From Unio delphinus (Eukaryota > Mollusca > Bivalvia > Unionida > Unionidae), in NCBI GenBank assembly GCA_029339505.1, contig JAQISU010000171.1, positions 446,501 to 510,500 on the forward strand: DNA of 64,000 bases, written 5' to 3'. The notes beneath the pieces are model-generated. The model did not search any database and was not told the DNA's origin. It saw only the letters and a program-made list of their open reading frames with translations. This document shows, piece after piece, positions 35,640-46,866 of the stretch. The translations under genes and the position numbers were made by a program. How positions within the stretch are numbered: position 1 is the stretch's first letter; the number at the start of each line of letters is the position of its first letter.

Positions 35640-36750
35640 CATCACGGGTGTGTCAAACTCACAACATTTAATTTTAGGCAAAAATACGTAATGTTAAGCG
35701 CTGACTAACCAAATCAACTCTGCACCTTTATATTCTGGATTAAGCAGAATTATTAAACAATATGATTTCATATATTTTTGTCATGAATTATTTATTTTTA
35801 AAATTTATTTAATATTTGAGTTTTATGAAGGAAAAAAACCCAATATAAACTCCAATTAAATTTGAATCTAAAACCATACAAAAACGAAAGACTCGATATG
35901 CTAGCGATTGCTTATCTCTTGTTGTAAGTTTGGCACAACAATCGCATGTTTTGATAGCAATATCCTCCGTCTGTGTTATCTCTTTAATGCTTGATTGTAT
36001 ATCGATTTCTGTAATTTTATTGTTGGAGAATTCTTTACTTTTTCGAAGTTAAATTATGTACGACTATCAATGTTGACAATCTGGCCATAAGATAAATTGA
36101 AGAGCAAAATACAAAATTACAACAATTGTACAATGTTGATTATGTTATATGAAGCTGTTTCATATCTCGTTCAATATTCTGAAACATTTTAAAATTGTGT
36201 GTACGTTGAATTCTTTCTAAAGTCATGGTAGATTTAATAAGTTTTAATGTTTGTCATTAACTGTGTCATTATAGCCTTATTCTCCGTCAAGAATGTTGTT
36301 TTCACAGCAATAAAATCTCAGTAATCTAATGAAGTTATTCATTTTTGTGTTTTTCAAGTTTCTTAACATACAGTCTCGAAGATAAGTTTTCTAACCCAGA
36401 ATTGCGAAATATAGGCTCTTTACATATCTTAAGTCATGTATACCCACCCAGTATGACTGTGATAAAAACCAATCATTTTACTCCGAACATAAAATTAAAA
36501 TAAATGGTTGTTTACTTGTGTCGGTGATTTCTTAATCAAGGTTGAGAACTTTTTTCTTAAAAAATTACAAATCAAGTAATCAAAATTACATTACAATAGC
36601 ATGTAATGGAATGAAACAATTTAAACTAAAAATAGCTAAGAATTAAATTAAATCAAATATAAGTTAAAACAGATATACTTAACACTTCCACCCATTGAAC
36701 AGAAAGTTGTATATGATAATTATTTTTAAGCAATGTTCCAGACAGGGTTT
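35640..36750. other. AT-rich spacer without a gene
   Basis: Nothing recognisable on either strand. Confidence 0.5.
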
Positions 36751-36756
36751 TCATCC

Positions 36757-37330
36757 TCATTTTTTTAGTTGCAAACATTGAGAATGATGCGGCTGTTGAC
36801 CCGCGAATGATTTTGATGTAATAGTTGGCCAGCTGTAATAAACTCGCAATTTCGCTAGCGCGATTTCCTTTATCTGAATTAACGTTGGAAAGTTCACGCT
36901 GAATTCAGAATTAGTTGAGCTTATTGAGATCATGATTGTCTTTGATGGTGAAGTGTTCCCGACTATATGTTGCAGTAATTCCGTTGCCGATGACGTTGTC
37001 ATTGTTATCGTTGTTATGTGTTTCTAGTTTTGATGTCGCTGTATCATAGATACAGCTATCTGTTGCAGTAATTCCCTTGTCGATGACGTTGTCATAGTCA
37101 TCATTGTTATGTTTTTCTAATTTTGATGTCGCTGTATCATAGATGTTAATCATCACCGAGAACTTGTTATGGATATCACTGTATAGGTCAAGACTAGATG
37201 CAGTCAACGAAGATATTTGAGAATAAGCAGCAGTTGCAATATGTAATTTAATTATATACTCGTGTAGTTTATTCTGACTGTATGTGGATATTTTTTGCAA
37301 TGATATTAAGAACCACTGTAATTGTAGCAA
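36757..37330 (-). pseudogene. Remnant of Polinton-like structural genes (possible penton N-terminus)
   Basis: The minus strand has a 139-codon ORF (36911-37330) with an internal duplication of YDTATSKLE...HNND...DNVI, then a second overlapping frame (36757-37002) reading NSEFSVNFPTLI...YYSWP. That resembles the opening of penton/minor-capsid proteins of Polinton-like elements, where a S-x-F-x-VNF strand leads to a short YYSWPN-like motif. The rest of the penton is absent. Assignment is tentative. Confidence 0.4.
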
Positions 37331-37359
37331 CTACAGGTGTGAACGCTGTTACCGCTGAT

Positions 37360-37664
<305 letters not shown>

Positions 37665-39104
37665 ACAAAGATACTTTTGATTTTATTACCAAATTGAAAT
37701 CTTTTCCAAAACTAACTGAAAATTCATTACTAGTTACGCTTGATGTGGCTTCACTCTACACGAATATACCACACAATGATGGTATCGAAGCATGTAAATA
37801 TTATCTTGGAGAAAACGAATATACATGTAAACTTTCAAAAGAACATGTTTGTAATTTGATAAAACTTGTGCTCGAAAATAACTTTTTTCAATTTGGTAAT
37901 ACAAACTATCTCCAAAAATGGGAACAGCAATGGGTAGTCCTATGACACCTTCTTATGCATGTTTTTTTTATGGGAAAATTGGAAAATGATTTTCTAAATA
38001 AATGTTTCTTAAAACCAGATGTTTGGTTAAGATATTTAGACGATATCTTTATGATTTGGAGTTATCCATTAGGAGACCTTTATTATTTTATTGACAGTTT
38101 AAACAAATTACATCCAACAATAAAGTTTACATTCAATGTGTCTAAAACTAAAATATCATTTTTGGACGTAGACGTCATAAAAAATGAAATAATGACATCA
38201 CTACCATGGTTCATGTTACAAACACAAATATTCATCAATATATTGAATATTCATCATGCCATCCTAAATCATGTAAAAGCGGGATACCATATAGTCAAGC
38301 TAAAAGATATAGAATACTTATTTCGGATGACACTGTTTTTAAATCATCTTTGATAGAGTTAGGTCTGCATTTTCTAAATAGAAATTATCCTATTGATATC
38401 ATTAATGCTGCTTTCCAAAAAGTATCTTCTCTTACACAATTTGAATCTTAACAATGTAAAATCACAAATACAAATAAGGATATCATTCCCTTTATTATTG
38501 AATATAACCCAAGTTTACCTAATATAGGTAAGATTATCAATAAATATTGGGATTTGTTAAAATTATCAGGTAAAGAAAATGTTAAATTGCTACACGAAAG
38601 CGAGCCCATGCTTACTTATAAAAGGACAAAAAATCTTAAAGATTACCTAATTATTTCTAAATTAGAAAAAAATCAGCAACTAAATGTAATAGACCTAGAT
38701 GTTGGCACTGTTCACTTATTAATGAAAGTACTTCTTTCAGTAGTAGTAATACAAAAGAGACATTTCATATGCATTGTGATACTAATTGTGCAACATCAAA
38801 CGTTATTTATTTGATCACATGCAAAAACGTGACGTCCAATATATTGGACAAACTAGTCAACAAATATCTAAACGTATGAACCAACATAGATCAGACAAAA
38901 AAATATATAGATAAATCTTTTTCATCTCATGTTGCCGTACACTTTAACAATAGTTCTATTACTTTGCAAGATTTTTCCTTTCAACCTATTGTTATAGCTG
39001 AATCTGAAATGGAACGTTTGCTAAAAGAAACCTACTGGATTCACCGTCTTAATACAGTATATCCAAAAGGTCTAAATTCCAAAGCACTTTACGACCTTCA
39101 TTAA
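37665..39104 (+). pseudogene. Penelope-like RT and GIY-YIG endonuclease, 5'-truncated copy
   Basis: The frame shows the RT core: TLDVASLYTNIPHNDGI, then WLRYLDDIFMIW with the catalytic DD, then IKFTF...ISFLD, and HP...IPYSQAKRYR from the thumb/linker. A C-terminal GIY-YIG-like part follows (IYLITC, QYIGQT near 38850, and a conserved ETYWIHRLNTVYPKGLN end). At least three frame changes (near 37930, 38250 and 38820) break the ORF. Confidence 0.85.
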
Positions 39105-39296
39105 TGTAATATATATAATTTTTTAAAAAATATATATTTATATACATTAATTAATTTGCATCATGCATATTAAAAGTAAAAATAAAACTGTTTATCTCTA
39201 TTTATTCATAAACTTTACACATATTTACCAATAGAGATACAAGTATCTTGAAGATCCAGTTTTATATCTTTCTAAGTATTAAATATTAGTAATATG

Positions 39297-39344
<48 letters not shown>

Positions 39345-39590
39345 CAATGTCCATGTTATTTATTAAAGAATAAGAAAAGTAGGTTACAAATGTATAAACG
39401 TAAGCTATGACGTCATATTGTTTATGTCATATTGTTTACTCAGAAACATGAGATGTTTAATGACGTAAGCAATCATAACAAATTCAGTTTGAATTCAGTT
39501 TGATAAAGCATTAAAGCGAAACCGGTCACAACATTAATACGTGTTGGTGTTGTTTATTTTATATTTTAAGAAGTCTACCTAAACAACACT
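39105..39590 (+). repeat. Penelope-like pLTR block 1
   Basis: A non-coding block between the two ORF copies, repeated at 41555-42052 with few differences (for example a T-rich insertion near 41575-41600 and a longer (TA)n). It probably holds the promoter of the downstream copy, as pLTRs do in this class. Confidence 0.85.
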
Positions 39591-41554
39591 ATGGCATCAG
39601 CATCTGATCCACGTATTCATAATAAAACAAATTTGTTAAAATCAGCAATGGAGAAATTAGCTGAGAAACAAATGAAGAGCGGTCTACACGCACGATTTCT
39701 GGAAAATCGTATATCGGAGAATCTTGTACCGAAAGGATTACGTCTAAGACTGAATATTAATATTGGAAATAACGAATCCTCAAGAAAGTTTCAGGAGTCT
39801 ATTGACTCCCTATTGAAAAAAGTGTCTTTGGAGATATGCGAGAGATTAAAAGAAGAGCTCCTGAGAAAAGCACTCAACCCAGGCAAAGAACTAGAAGAAA
39901 ACAGAGATAATCTTAGAAATTTGATAAAAGACCGTATTGGCAAATTTGATGAAAAACTTTTTACAAAAACGGAATCTAAAAAAGACGAACTATTTTCAAA
40001 TCAACTTAAAAAGTTACAAAATTTGCAAAAAGAAAAAAGCAACTTTCCAGAACAACGAAAGCCATCAGCATTGGAAATTGTTAGAGAGAAATCAAAAAGA
40101 AACAATCAACAACCAAGTAGAACAACAGAGGAATTTAACTTTAAACGTGCAGTAACTACCAATCAAACAAGGAATCAACAACAACCATGAAATAAAAATG
40201 AAATGGAACATGCATCATTACCAACAGCAAAAATTACATCTCAGCCAAATCTAAAAGTAGTAAAAAATAACAGACCCATTCAAAACAACTCAAAAAAGGA
40301 TCAAGCAAAAAACTTAAGAGCCCCAAGCACACAAAGGACAACCTATGCAGATGCAGTAAAAAATGGGGCGAAGAAAATTACGCAGGAGTCCAACATAACC
40401 GTAATAGAAACATTACAAAAACTTATGGAAACCCTCAAGGATTTGTTGCAGACATCACAAACAAAAGAAAGAATAGGAGATTTATTAGAATACAAAACAA
40501 GAAGAAATGGAGGAAAGACAAGAAAATAAAAAGGAAATCAAAAGAGGAAAAGAAACTGTGTTAAACCTTTCGAAACGAACTCTAACTGATAGTGATTACA
40601 TTCTTCAATGTAAGGGTTTAACTTTTCGTCCAAGAAACAAAATGCATGATAATATCAATTTAGCAGAAGCATTTTTCAAATACACTAGATCGTTAAAATT
40701 AAAAGAATTTTTCTCACAATCATATACAAACTCACAAGACAAAAGTAGTTATCATCTAAAAAATAAGCCCTTTTTCAATAAAAAGAATCATCATTTACAC
40801 CTTCTAGTGGTCGAGATATTTATCTCGATTTTTATATTGAAGCAACTAAACAAGAAATTTTAAATAGCAGTTTAAAAGAAAACATTTTACTAACATATCT
40901 AAAGAAGAATTAATTTCCTTGCGTACCTTATCACAGGACGAAAGTATTGCTATTAAAAAGGTAGATAAGTCTAGCACCATAGTAAAAATGAATAAAGAAG
41001 ATTATATTGAAGACGTAGAAAGACAATTAAATGATGAAGAATATTATACAAAATTTTCCTATAATCCTTCTGAAGAATTTAAAGAAAACATAAGCAAATG
41101 TATTAATCAAATCGCTATACACAATTGCTCAATACATGATGAACTAGATATCTTCCCGAATCAAATACGTACACCTCAAATTTATATTTTACCAAAAATA
41201 CATAAAACGATTGATAAGACACTACCTTTAGGATATCCAGGTAGACCCATTATTTCTACTTGTAACTCAGTTACAAACAATATATCCAAATATATTGATC
41301 ATGTTTTACAACCACTAAACGTATGAACCATCATAGATCAGACATAAAAAATTATATCGATAAATCTTTTTCATCTCATGTTGCCGTACACTTTAACAAT
41401 AGTTCTCATACTTTGCAAGGTTTTTCCGTTCAACCTATTGTTTAAAGCTGAATCTGAAATGGAACGTTTGCTAAAAGAAACCTACTGGATTCACCGTCTT
41501 AATACAGTATATCCAAAAGGTCTAAATTCCAAAGCACTTTACGACCTTCATTAA
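39591..41554 (+). pseudogene. Penelope-like ORF with internal deletion
   Basis: It starts with ATG (MASASDPRIHNK) after the pLTR block. The first 200 residues (FLENR...PKGLRLRL, coiled-coil-like, Lys/Glu-rich) are the N-terminal extension of Penelope-like proteins. A segment NLSKRTLTDSDYILQCKGL...FRPR follows (40555-40640), then the RT N-terminus with YILPKIHK and PGRPIIST (to 41326). It then jumps directly into the last part of the endonuclease, losing the RT core. Stops at 40188, 40527, 40861 and 41324 also break it. Confidence 0.82.
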
Positions 41555-41769
41555 TGTAATATATATAATTTTTTCATTTTTTTTTTTTTTTTTTTTTTGA
41601 AAATATATATTTATATACATTCATTAATTTGCATCATACATATTAAAAGTAAAAATAAAACTGTTTATCTCTATTTATTCATAAATGTTACACATATTTA
41701 CCAATAGAGATACAAGTATCTTGAAGATCCAGTTTTATATCTTTCTATGTATTAAATATTAGTAATATG

Positions 41770-41833
<64 letters not shown>

Positions 41834-42052
41834 CCATGTCCATGTTATTTATTAAAGAATAAGAAAAGTAGGTTACAAATGTATAAACGTAAGCTATGAC
41901 GTCATATTGTTTATGTCATATTGTTTACTCAGAAACATGATATGTTTAATGACGTAAGTAATCATAACAAATTCAGTTTGAATTCAGTTTGATAAAGCAT
42001 TAAAGCGAAACCGGTCACAACATTAATACGTGTTGGTGTTGTTTATTTTATT
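41555..42052 (+). repeat. Penelope-like pLTR block 2
   Basis: The second copy of the block at 39105-39590. Similarity ends at GTTGTTTATTTTAT near 42052, giving the right boundary of the retroelement. Confidence 0.85.
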
Positions 42053-42373
42053 TTATTATATACCAAATAGACGATTATATCGACGCGGGTAATACGTCTT
42101 AGGTATTTTTTATTTTTACCTTGTACACGTCAGCGAGATTTTAGTTTAGTAATTCGCGCACTTTATCGTATAGATATTGTTGGACGTTCATTGTATTATT
42201 TACTTAAATAATTATAAATTTTACGTAGTATGTGATTGATTTTGATGCTAAATTACCATCAAAAGAGTGTATTGTAAACATTTACATGATGCCCTTATCT
42301 GTTATTGTACTTGTATTATTAATCCCCCGGGACATACGTGGTGATATGTTAAACTGTACCGGTGAAAATAGGG

Positions 42374-42750
42374 TTAATCTATAAATACCCCGGAAATCTG
42401 CAATAACTTGAATGATGTTATTTTGAGGTGTCCAGGTGTAAGATCCATGATGTGTAGAGTAATTTTATCAAGCCTTGTAAATGCAGAAAAATCACTAACG
42501 AAATTATCTTGCGTTTGTTTCATCATATCGATGGTTGTTTTAATATCAGTAAGTTTCATATGAAAATCTGTTGATTTTCCACAGAAATTAAAAAATGGTC
42601 TCGTGGTCTCATGGTCTCATCAATTTTTCTAAAATACCTACGGAGATTTGTATATGTGTTTACGTGAACGTCATACTCAGCCAGCAGGGTTGATGGTTTA
42701 TCGTCGGTGGTTTTATATTCGGCTCTCAATGTTGATAGATTATTATCCAC
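42374..42750 (-). pseudogene. Unidentified gene remnant of element 3
   Basis: Two overlapping minus-strand frames (42556-42750 and 42374-42559) look like one decayed gene directly after the pVI-like gene. The first reads LSTLRAEYKTTDDKPSTLLAEYD, rich in charged residues; the second LDKITLHIMDLTPGHLKI. No family is recognised. It ends near the Penelope-like element, which may have cut it. Confidence 0.35.
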
Positions 42751-43175
42751 ATAATGTTTTGTTAGTCCCCGTTAGTCTTAAACCTTTCCCTATTTTGTAT
42801 TCGTTCCCAGCTGCTTTCGTTATTGCCATTGCAGCAGCGGTTCCAACAGCACTTAAAGCAACAACTTTCGCGACTGCGGTGGCGGCGGCGACTATCAGTG
42901 CTGATAACTCAGCGAGAAGTGGAAATATACCACCTGATTTAATTATATCTTTGATCGCGGCCGCTGAGAGAGTTGTCTGAACACCTTTTAAATCTTTCTT
43001 TTATTGCTTTGTTGAAAAGTTTAATCTGACTCGCTGTCAGTGATAGTTTGTTTTGACCGCCAGACATCTGATTGTGTATTAGCGATATTGTAGTTCCACA
43101 TGTTTTAGCTAAATCCGATTGCAACTTTTTAATATGACCAGGAATCAGAGTAACACTAAATTGACTATACGACAT
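42740..43175 (-). pseudogene. pVI-like / capsid-associated protein remnant
   Basis: The protein begins MSYSQFSVTLIPGHIKKLQ and has KLSLTASQIKLFNKA, like the short x-LSxxQ repeats at the start of pVI/X-like proteins in Polinton-like viruses. A frame change near 42975 leads into SGGIFPLLAELSALIVAAATAVAK (shown in part: GGIFPLL then an Ala-rich membrane-active stretch), also typical of the class. It starts ~30 bases after the MCP remnant. Confidence 0.5.
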
Positions 43176-43204
43176 TTATTATCAATAATACGAATCATCT
43201 AATT

Positions 43205-44510
43205 GTCTACATATTTTCCACCGGGATATCAACGACTCTCATTCGACCAACCACATTTTTGAGTAACATCGATTTGTCGCTAAGTATAACAGCTATTTCT
43301 CTGTAATTAGGGATAGTGACAGCATCAGCTGCATTAGTCGGGAGAGTTACACGAGTCAACGACACTCTGCCTTGTTAAGTCAAGATGTTCTAGCGAAAAA
43401 TAATATATCGGATATAGTTTTTTAAAATCTAATTGTGATATTTGCAGACAAGTATCTATATACAAAACACGTCCCATAAATGTCAGCAAATGATGATACG
43501 AGCGTGCTATTTAGCTTTGTCCGTAATTAAGTAAAATATCTTCCGATGGTTCTTGTTGGCCGTTTATTCTCAACGAGACTTAAGAAACACCCAGTTGATC
43601 AAATATAATATGACTTCGCTCCTGATAATTTAATCGTGCTTTATCCTGTAGGGCAACAAATATATGCCTCGGCGCAGAAACACCCTGTTTTGATGCCATG
43701 TAACTATACCGTTAATAGGACTCTTCGTCATATCAGTCGTTAGCCATGTTAGCCATGATAGCAATGATTTACCACCTGTATCCATACATGATAGTAGTTT
43801 TTCTTCTGCGGTGATCGATAGAGTCATTACTTGCATCCATAGGGAAAGTTTTTTATATTTACTGTACCATCAGCAACACCAGCACCATGCCAGATTGCTT
43901 CATTATCATTATCATCACCTTTTCGCACGAGGACTACTGTAGGTTTCGCTCCAAAGATTATGTTTTCTACAGTTCTGCAAAATCCGAATATATGAGATAG
44001 TGAAATCAAACATGAAAAAAATCGAATCGGTTCTTGCAACATCGTTGTACGTTTTACAAACCCTAGGTTGTAATTAGAATGAACATTAATAATAATATCA
44101 TCGACATCAACATTAATAGCTGGAACAGCACCATCCTTTGGTCGTCTTATGATACCTTAAATATGATCAGCGTTATCTGTAATATCCTTAGGAAACATCA
44201 CAGATGGACCAGCCGATCTTGTATAATCATCACAATATCTTGCTAAACCCACTTTTATTTTGGCGATATCGACATTATGCTCAATAGATTCAATCTCTGT
44301 TCCATGAATCATATATCAAGCGCTATTAAACAACGCCATAATACCGTTATTAACAAAACCAACTCACACATTTGGGTCATATGGTATGGGTAAATGATTA
44401 AAATCTTCAGCAGTTATTACGAGTTCTCCTTCTACTTCAATAATTGCTTGAGTGGGTAGGAAATATTTACTTGTTTCGTGAACTTGAAGCTCAATTCTTG
44501 ATCAAATATT
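43205..44510 (-). pseudogene. Major capsid protein remnant (double jelly-roll type)
   Basis: The minus strand carries recognisable capsid segments: APRHIFVALQDK near 43640, HIFGFCRTVENIIFGAK near 43980, and LPIPYDPNV near 44390. In-frame stops occur at about 44364, 44316 and 44157, and frame changes near 43830 and 43700, so it is dead. The peptide segments match the capsid-type proteins of some invertebrate Polinton-like elements and differ from the MCP of element 4. Their kinship to element 1, whose capsid gene is outside the window, is an inference. Confidence 0.6.
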
Positions 44511-44529
44511 CGGTTGTATTGCGAGTAGT

Positions 44530-44765
44530 TAATGGGGCCCATTGAGCGTCAAGGGAAAATCCAGTCAAAAAGGGCTTGGGCTAATCTAGCGTCAAGGGGA
44601 ATTTAACATTGTGGGTCTATCTAGCGTCAAGGGGAATTTGAACATGGGAACTATTTGGGCCTATCTAGCGTCAAGAGGAATTGAACATGGTGGGCCTATC
44701 TAGCGTCAAGAGGAATGGAACATGGTGGGACTATCTAGCGTCAAGGGGAATGGAACATGGGAAAT
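44530..44765 (+). repeat. ~35-bp tandem repeat
   Basis: About six units (core TCTAGCGTCAAGGGGAAT), between the MCP remnant of element 3 and the first gene of element 4. It could be the terminal repeat zone of either element. Confidence 0.85.
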
Positions 44766-44798
44766 AGGATTAGTAAAAATGGCGGCAATGAAAGCTAA

Positions 44799-44836
44799 TA
44801 TCTTTTCGAGATTTATGTGTGGCCCTAAAAAGGACC
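44799..44836 (-). terminator. Histone-type 3' stem-loop of the 44864-45097 gene
   Basis: On the minus strand a 16-base stem-loop GGTCCTTTTTAGGGCC (44821-44836) is followed by ACACA and, about 10 bases on, ATCTCGAAAAGAT, resembling the histone downstream element that pairs with U7 snRNA. It lies 28 bases after the stop codon. One loop base (A for C) differs from the histone consensus. Confidence 0.7.
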
Positions 44837-44863
44837 GTTATGTGTAATGTTAACGTTGTCTTG

Positions 44864-45097
44864 TTAACACATATGGCATCTCACAGATCTTCTTCTTTTC
44901 CTTAAACTTCTCCTCACTGTAGGTCCATAGAAGAGAACTCTCTTCAAGCAACCTTGTCTTTCTACGTAGACCCTTCTCTTCCAAAACGATGTCTCCGTCA
45001 TATGAATCACACTCCATGATGATCTGACATACATGGGTATGTCAGTCCGAAACAGCATGCTAGACACAAGGGTTGACAATTCAACGTTAGTCCACAT
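44864..45097 (-). CDS. Small basic protein, histone-type 3' end
   Basis: This 77-residue protein starts MWTNVELSTLVSSML and ends in a strongly basic, cysteine-bearing tail (RRSLRKRRRSVRCHMC). No domain is recognised. A good TATA box (TATAAATA, minus strand 45140-45147) lies ~45 bases upstream, and a histone-like stem-loop directly downstream. It is divergent from the gene at 45316; the two share a ~220-base regulatory region. A nuclear or DNA-binding role is only suggested by the charge. Confidence 0.55.
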   Translation of the reverse strand: MWTNVELSTLVSSMLFRTDIPMYVRSSWSVIHMTETSFWKRRVYVERQGCLKRVLFYGPTVRRSLRKRRRSVRCHMC

Positions 45098-45139
45098 CTT
45101 GTGATGAGAACAGGTGAAGTGAATGCCGTGTACTGCGGT

Positions 45140-45266
45140 TATTTATAGGGGAAGAGCGGATCGAAACGGATCGAGTGTGTCCACCAATCCAAGCGCGCGT
45201 TACAAAAGTCAGTCACAGCCATCCAATCGGAAGAGAGCAGTCTGTGACGTCACCTTTTCTATATAG
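45140..45266. promoter_or_regulatory. Divergent promoter with two TATA boxes and a CRE-like site
   Basis: Minus strand TATAAATA at 45140-45147 serves the 44864-45097 gene. Plus strand TATATAG at 45260-45266 serves the gene at 45316. The palindrome TGACGTCA at 45245-45252, just upstream of the plus TATA, is a perfect cAMP-response-element (CREB/ATF) sequence. Confidence 0.65.
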
Positions 45267-45315
45267 AGGCACTAGCGCCTGTGCGCAGTCAATCGATTCG
45301 AGAGAGTTGTCAATA

Positions 45316-45951
45316 ATGGCGGACAGTAAGAAGACGATGAATTGGAGTGAGTCAGGAGTAGAGACAGTAAGTCACGGTTCAGCAATGACTACTAAAGTCA
45401 TAACAAATCTACATCAACAAGAAGTGGATTTTAACTGGGATATTGTGGATTTTTTAACATCGCAAGAGTTTATTCCGGAACCTTCGTTGCCTTCTGCATC
45501 TTCTAATGTACACGTCGATGATTTTAAACAAAGACAAAAAGAAGCATTGGAGCAATTTTTACAACAACAGAAAGTAGAAGAACAAGCTTTTCTTATGCAA
45601 CAGCAGGAAGAAGAAGCAAGAAGGAAACACCAGGAAGAAACAGTATCAGTAACCGAGAAGAAAAAAGACCAAGGGCAGAAAGAAAATAGTGAAAATCAAA
45701 CGGTCACGACGGTACTTTTAGATATTTTAGCAGAGTTAAGGAGTCTGAAACAAATGTATCAGACTTCTTTATCACGACCGAAGAGAAAAAGGCCTTCTCG
45801 AGCGAAACAACCCGATCTCTCTGTGACTGCGTCTGCCATACCACCGTTAGTGATTTCTACCAAATCATTGACAGGAACCACCAGTCCCGAAGTAGGTCTT
45901 GGCCGTGGCAAAGGCTTAAGTCATCTCAAGAGGATTTCGTCCCGTTTCTGA
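45316..45951 (+). CDS. Gln/Glu-rich coiled-coil protein, histone-type 3' end
   Basis: The ATG at 45316 (MADSKKTMNW) is chosen because it lies ~50 bases after the TATA box; the frame is open further upstream but passes through the promoter. The 211-residue product has an acidic N-terminal third, a long Gln/Glu-rich helix (residues ~75-130), a Leu-rich segment TVLLDILAELRSLKQMY likely to form a coiled coil, and a basic motif PKRKRPSRAK that looks like a nuclear localisation signal. The family is unknown. The 3' end has a histone-type stem-loop (45985-46000). Confidence 0.65.
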   Translation: MADSKKTMNWSESGVETVSHGSAMTTKVITNLHQQEVDFNWDIVDFLTSQEFIPEPSLPSASSNVHVDDFKQRQKEALEQFLQQQKVEEQAFLMQQQEEEARRKHQEETVSVTEKKKDQGQKENSENQTVTTVLLDILAELRSLKQMYQTSLSRPKRKRPSRAKQPDLSVTASAIPPLVISTKSLTGTTSPEVGLGRGKGLSHLKRISSRF

Positions 45952-45984
45952 GTTTGTTTTGTTTTAAACACACAAAACACAAAC

Positions 45985-46025
45985 GGTCCTTTTCAGGGCC
46001 ACTCCAATTATTTCGAAAAGAAATA
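45985..46025 (+). terminator. Histone-type 3' stem-loop after the 45316-45951 gene
   Basis: GGTCCTTTTCAGGGCC (45985-46000), followed by ACTCCA and then TTCGAAAAGAAATA from 46012. The UUUC loop and CA after the loop match the histone mRNA stem-loop, the first pair pattern contains one G-U, and the purine-rich element is at the usual distance. Confidence 0.78.
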
Positions 46026-46275
46026 CTATTTCAATTGCCTAATTCAATGAAAACTCAAAAGTCCTTTTATATATTTTTTTTAAATCCATAATGTACGTGT
46101 GAGTGAATGAATGTGTGAGTGTAGGTTCTTATTCGATCAAATCAAAACCAAGAGACACTTACGTTTTTTTCTCTCAGGTTTATTCTAGTACAAACGTTAC
46201 AATTCAATATCACTACATAACATAACACATCACCATTTTTAAAAAGTTCATAGTTTTTCTTCTGTTTCACTCTTT

Positions 46276-46746
46276 CTACTTTTTCATTTTCTTTACTGTC
46301 ACAGGTTTTTCTTCTTCTTCTTCTTCTTCTTCTTCTTCTTCTTCTTCTTCTTCTTCTTCTTCTTCTTCTTCACTTTCATTTCTTCTTCTTTTCTTGTCTT
46401 TGTGAACGTGTCGGGGTTTTTCCTTGGGGGAGGGTACCTCTTCCTTCCCCTCCTCCTGCTCCTGTTGTTTCTTAGGGCAGTTTGGAGACCAATGTCCTTT
46501 CTCTTTACAATAATAACAGGTATCTTGACTTTTGTCTCTATTGGTACCTTTTTTCTTTTTGTCACGATCTGAACATTCTGTAGCCCAGTGCCCTTTCTTC
46601 TTACAGATATAGCAAGTATCTTGACTTTTATCTCGATAGGAGGAAGAGTAGTCCGTCGGCTGGTCTGAAGAATACTTTCGTATGACCGCACGTAAACCTC
46701 TGATGAGAAGTTCCACTTGTGTAGGTTCTTCCATCGTTCTGGTCAA
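46276..46746 (-). CDS. Two-CCHC zinc-knuckle protein with acidic tail
   Basis: This 156-residue protein has two retroviral-type zinc knuckles, CYICKKKGHWATEC and CYYCKEKGHWSPNC (residues ~45-90), each preceded by the same DKSQDT sequence, so they arose by internal duplication. A run of more than 20 glutamates follows (GAA/GAG triplet tract), then a basic end. It probably binds single-stranded nucleic acid. A TATA box (minus TATATAAA at 46788-46795) is upstream, and AATAAA (minus, 46179-46184) downstream, so it is conventionally polyadenylated, unlike its neighbours. Confidence 0.8.
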   Translation of the reverse strand: MTRTMEEPTQVELLIRGLRAVIRKYSSDQPTDYSSSYRDKSQDTCYICKKKGHWATECSDRDKKKKGTNRDKSQDTCYYCKEKGHWSPNCPKKQQEQEEGKEEVPSPKEKPRHVHKDKKRRRNESEEEEEEEEEEEEEEEEEEEEEKPVTVKKMKK

Positions 46747-46866
46747 TGTGAGAGTGAAATGAATACTGAAAGGTTAGACACTAGCCCTTTATATATGCAC
46801 AGATCGGACATGAATATATAGGGATGTGGTCTTTAAAAGGTAGTCATTTGACTTTTTGCAGACAAG

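Noticed and set aside
46299..46691. Lys-rich 130-codon minus-strand ORF
   Set aside because: Alternative frame of the CCHC/poly-Glu gene; the Lys run is the frame-shifted reading of the GAA tract.
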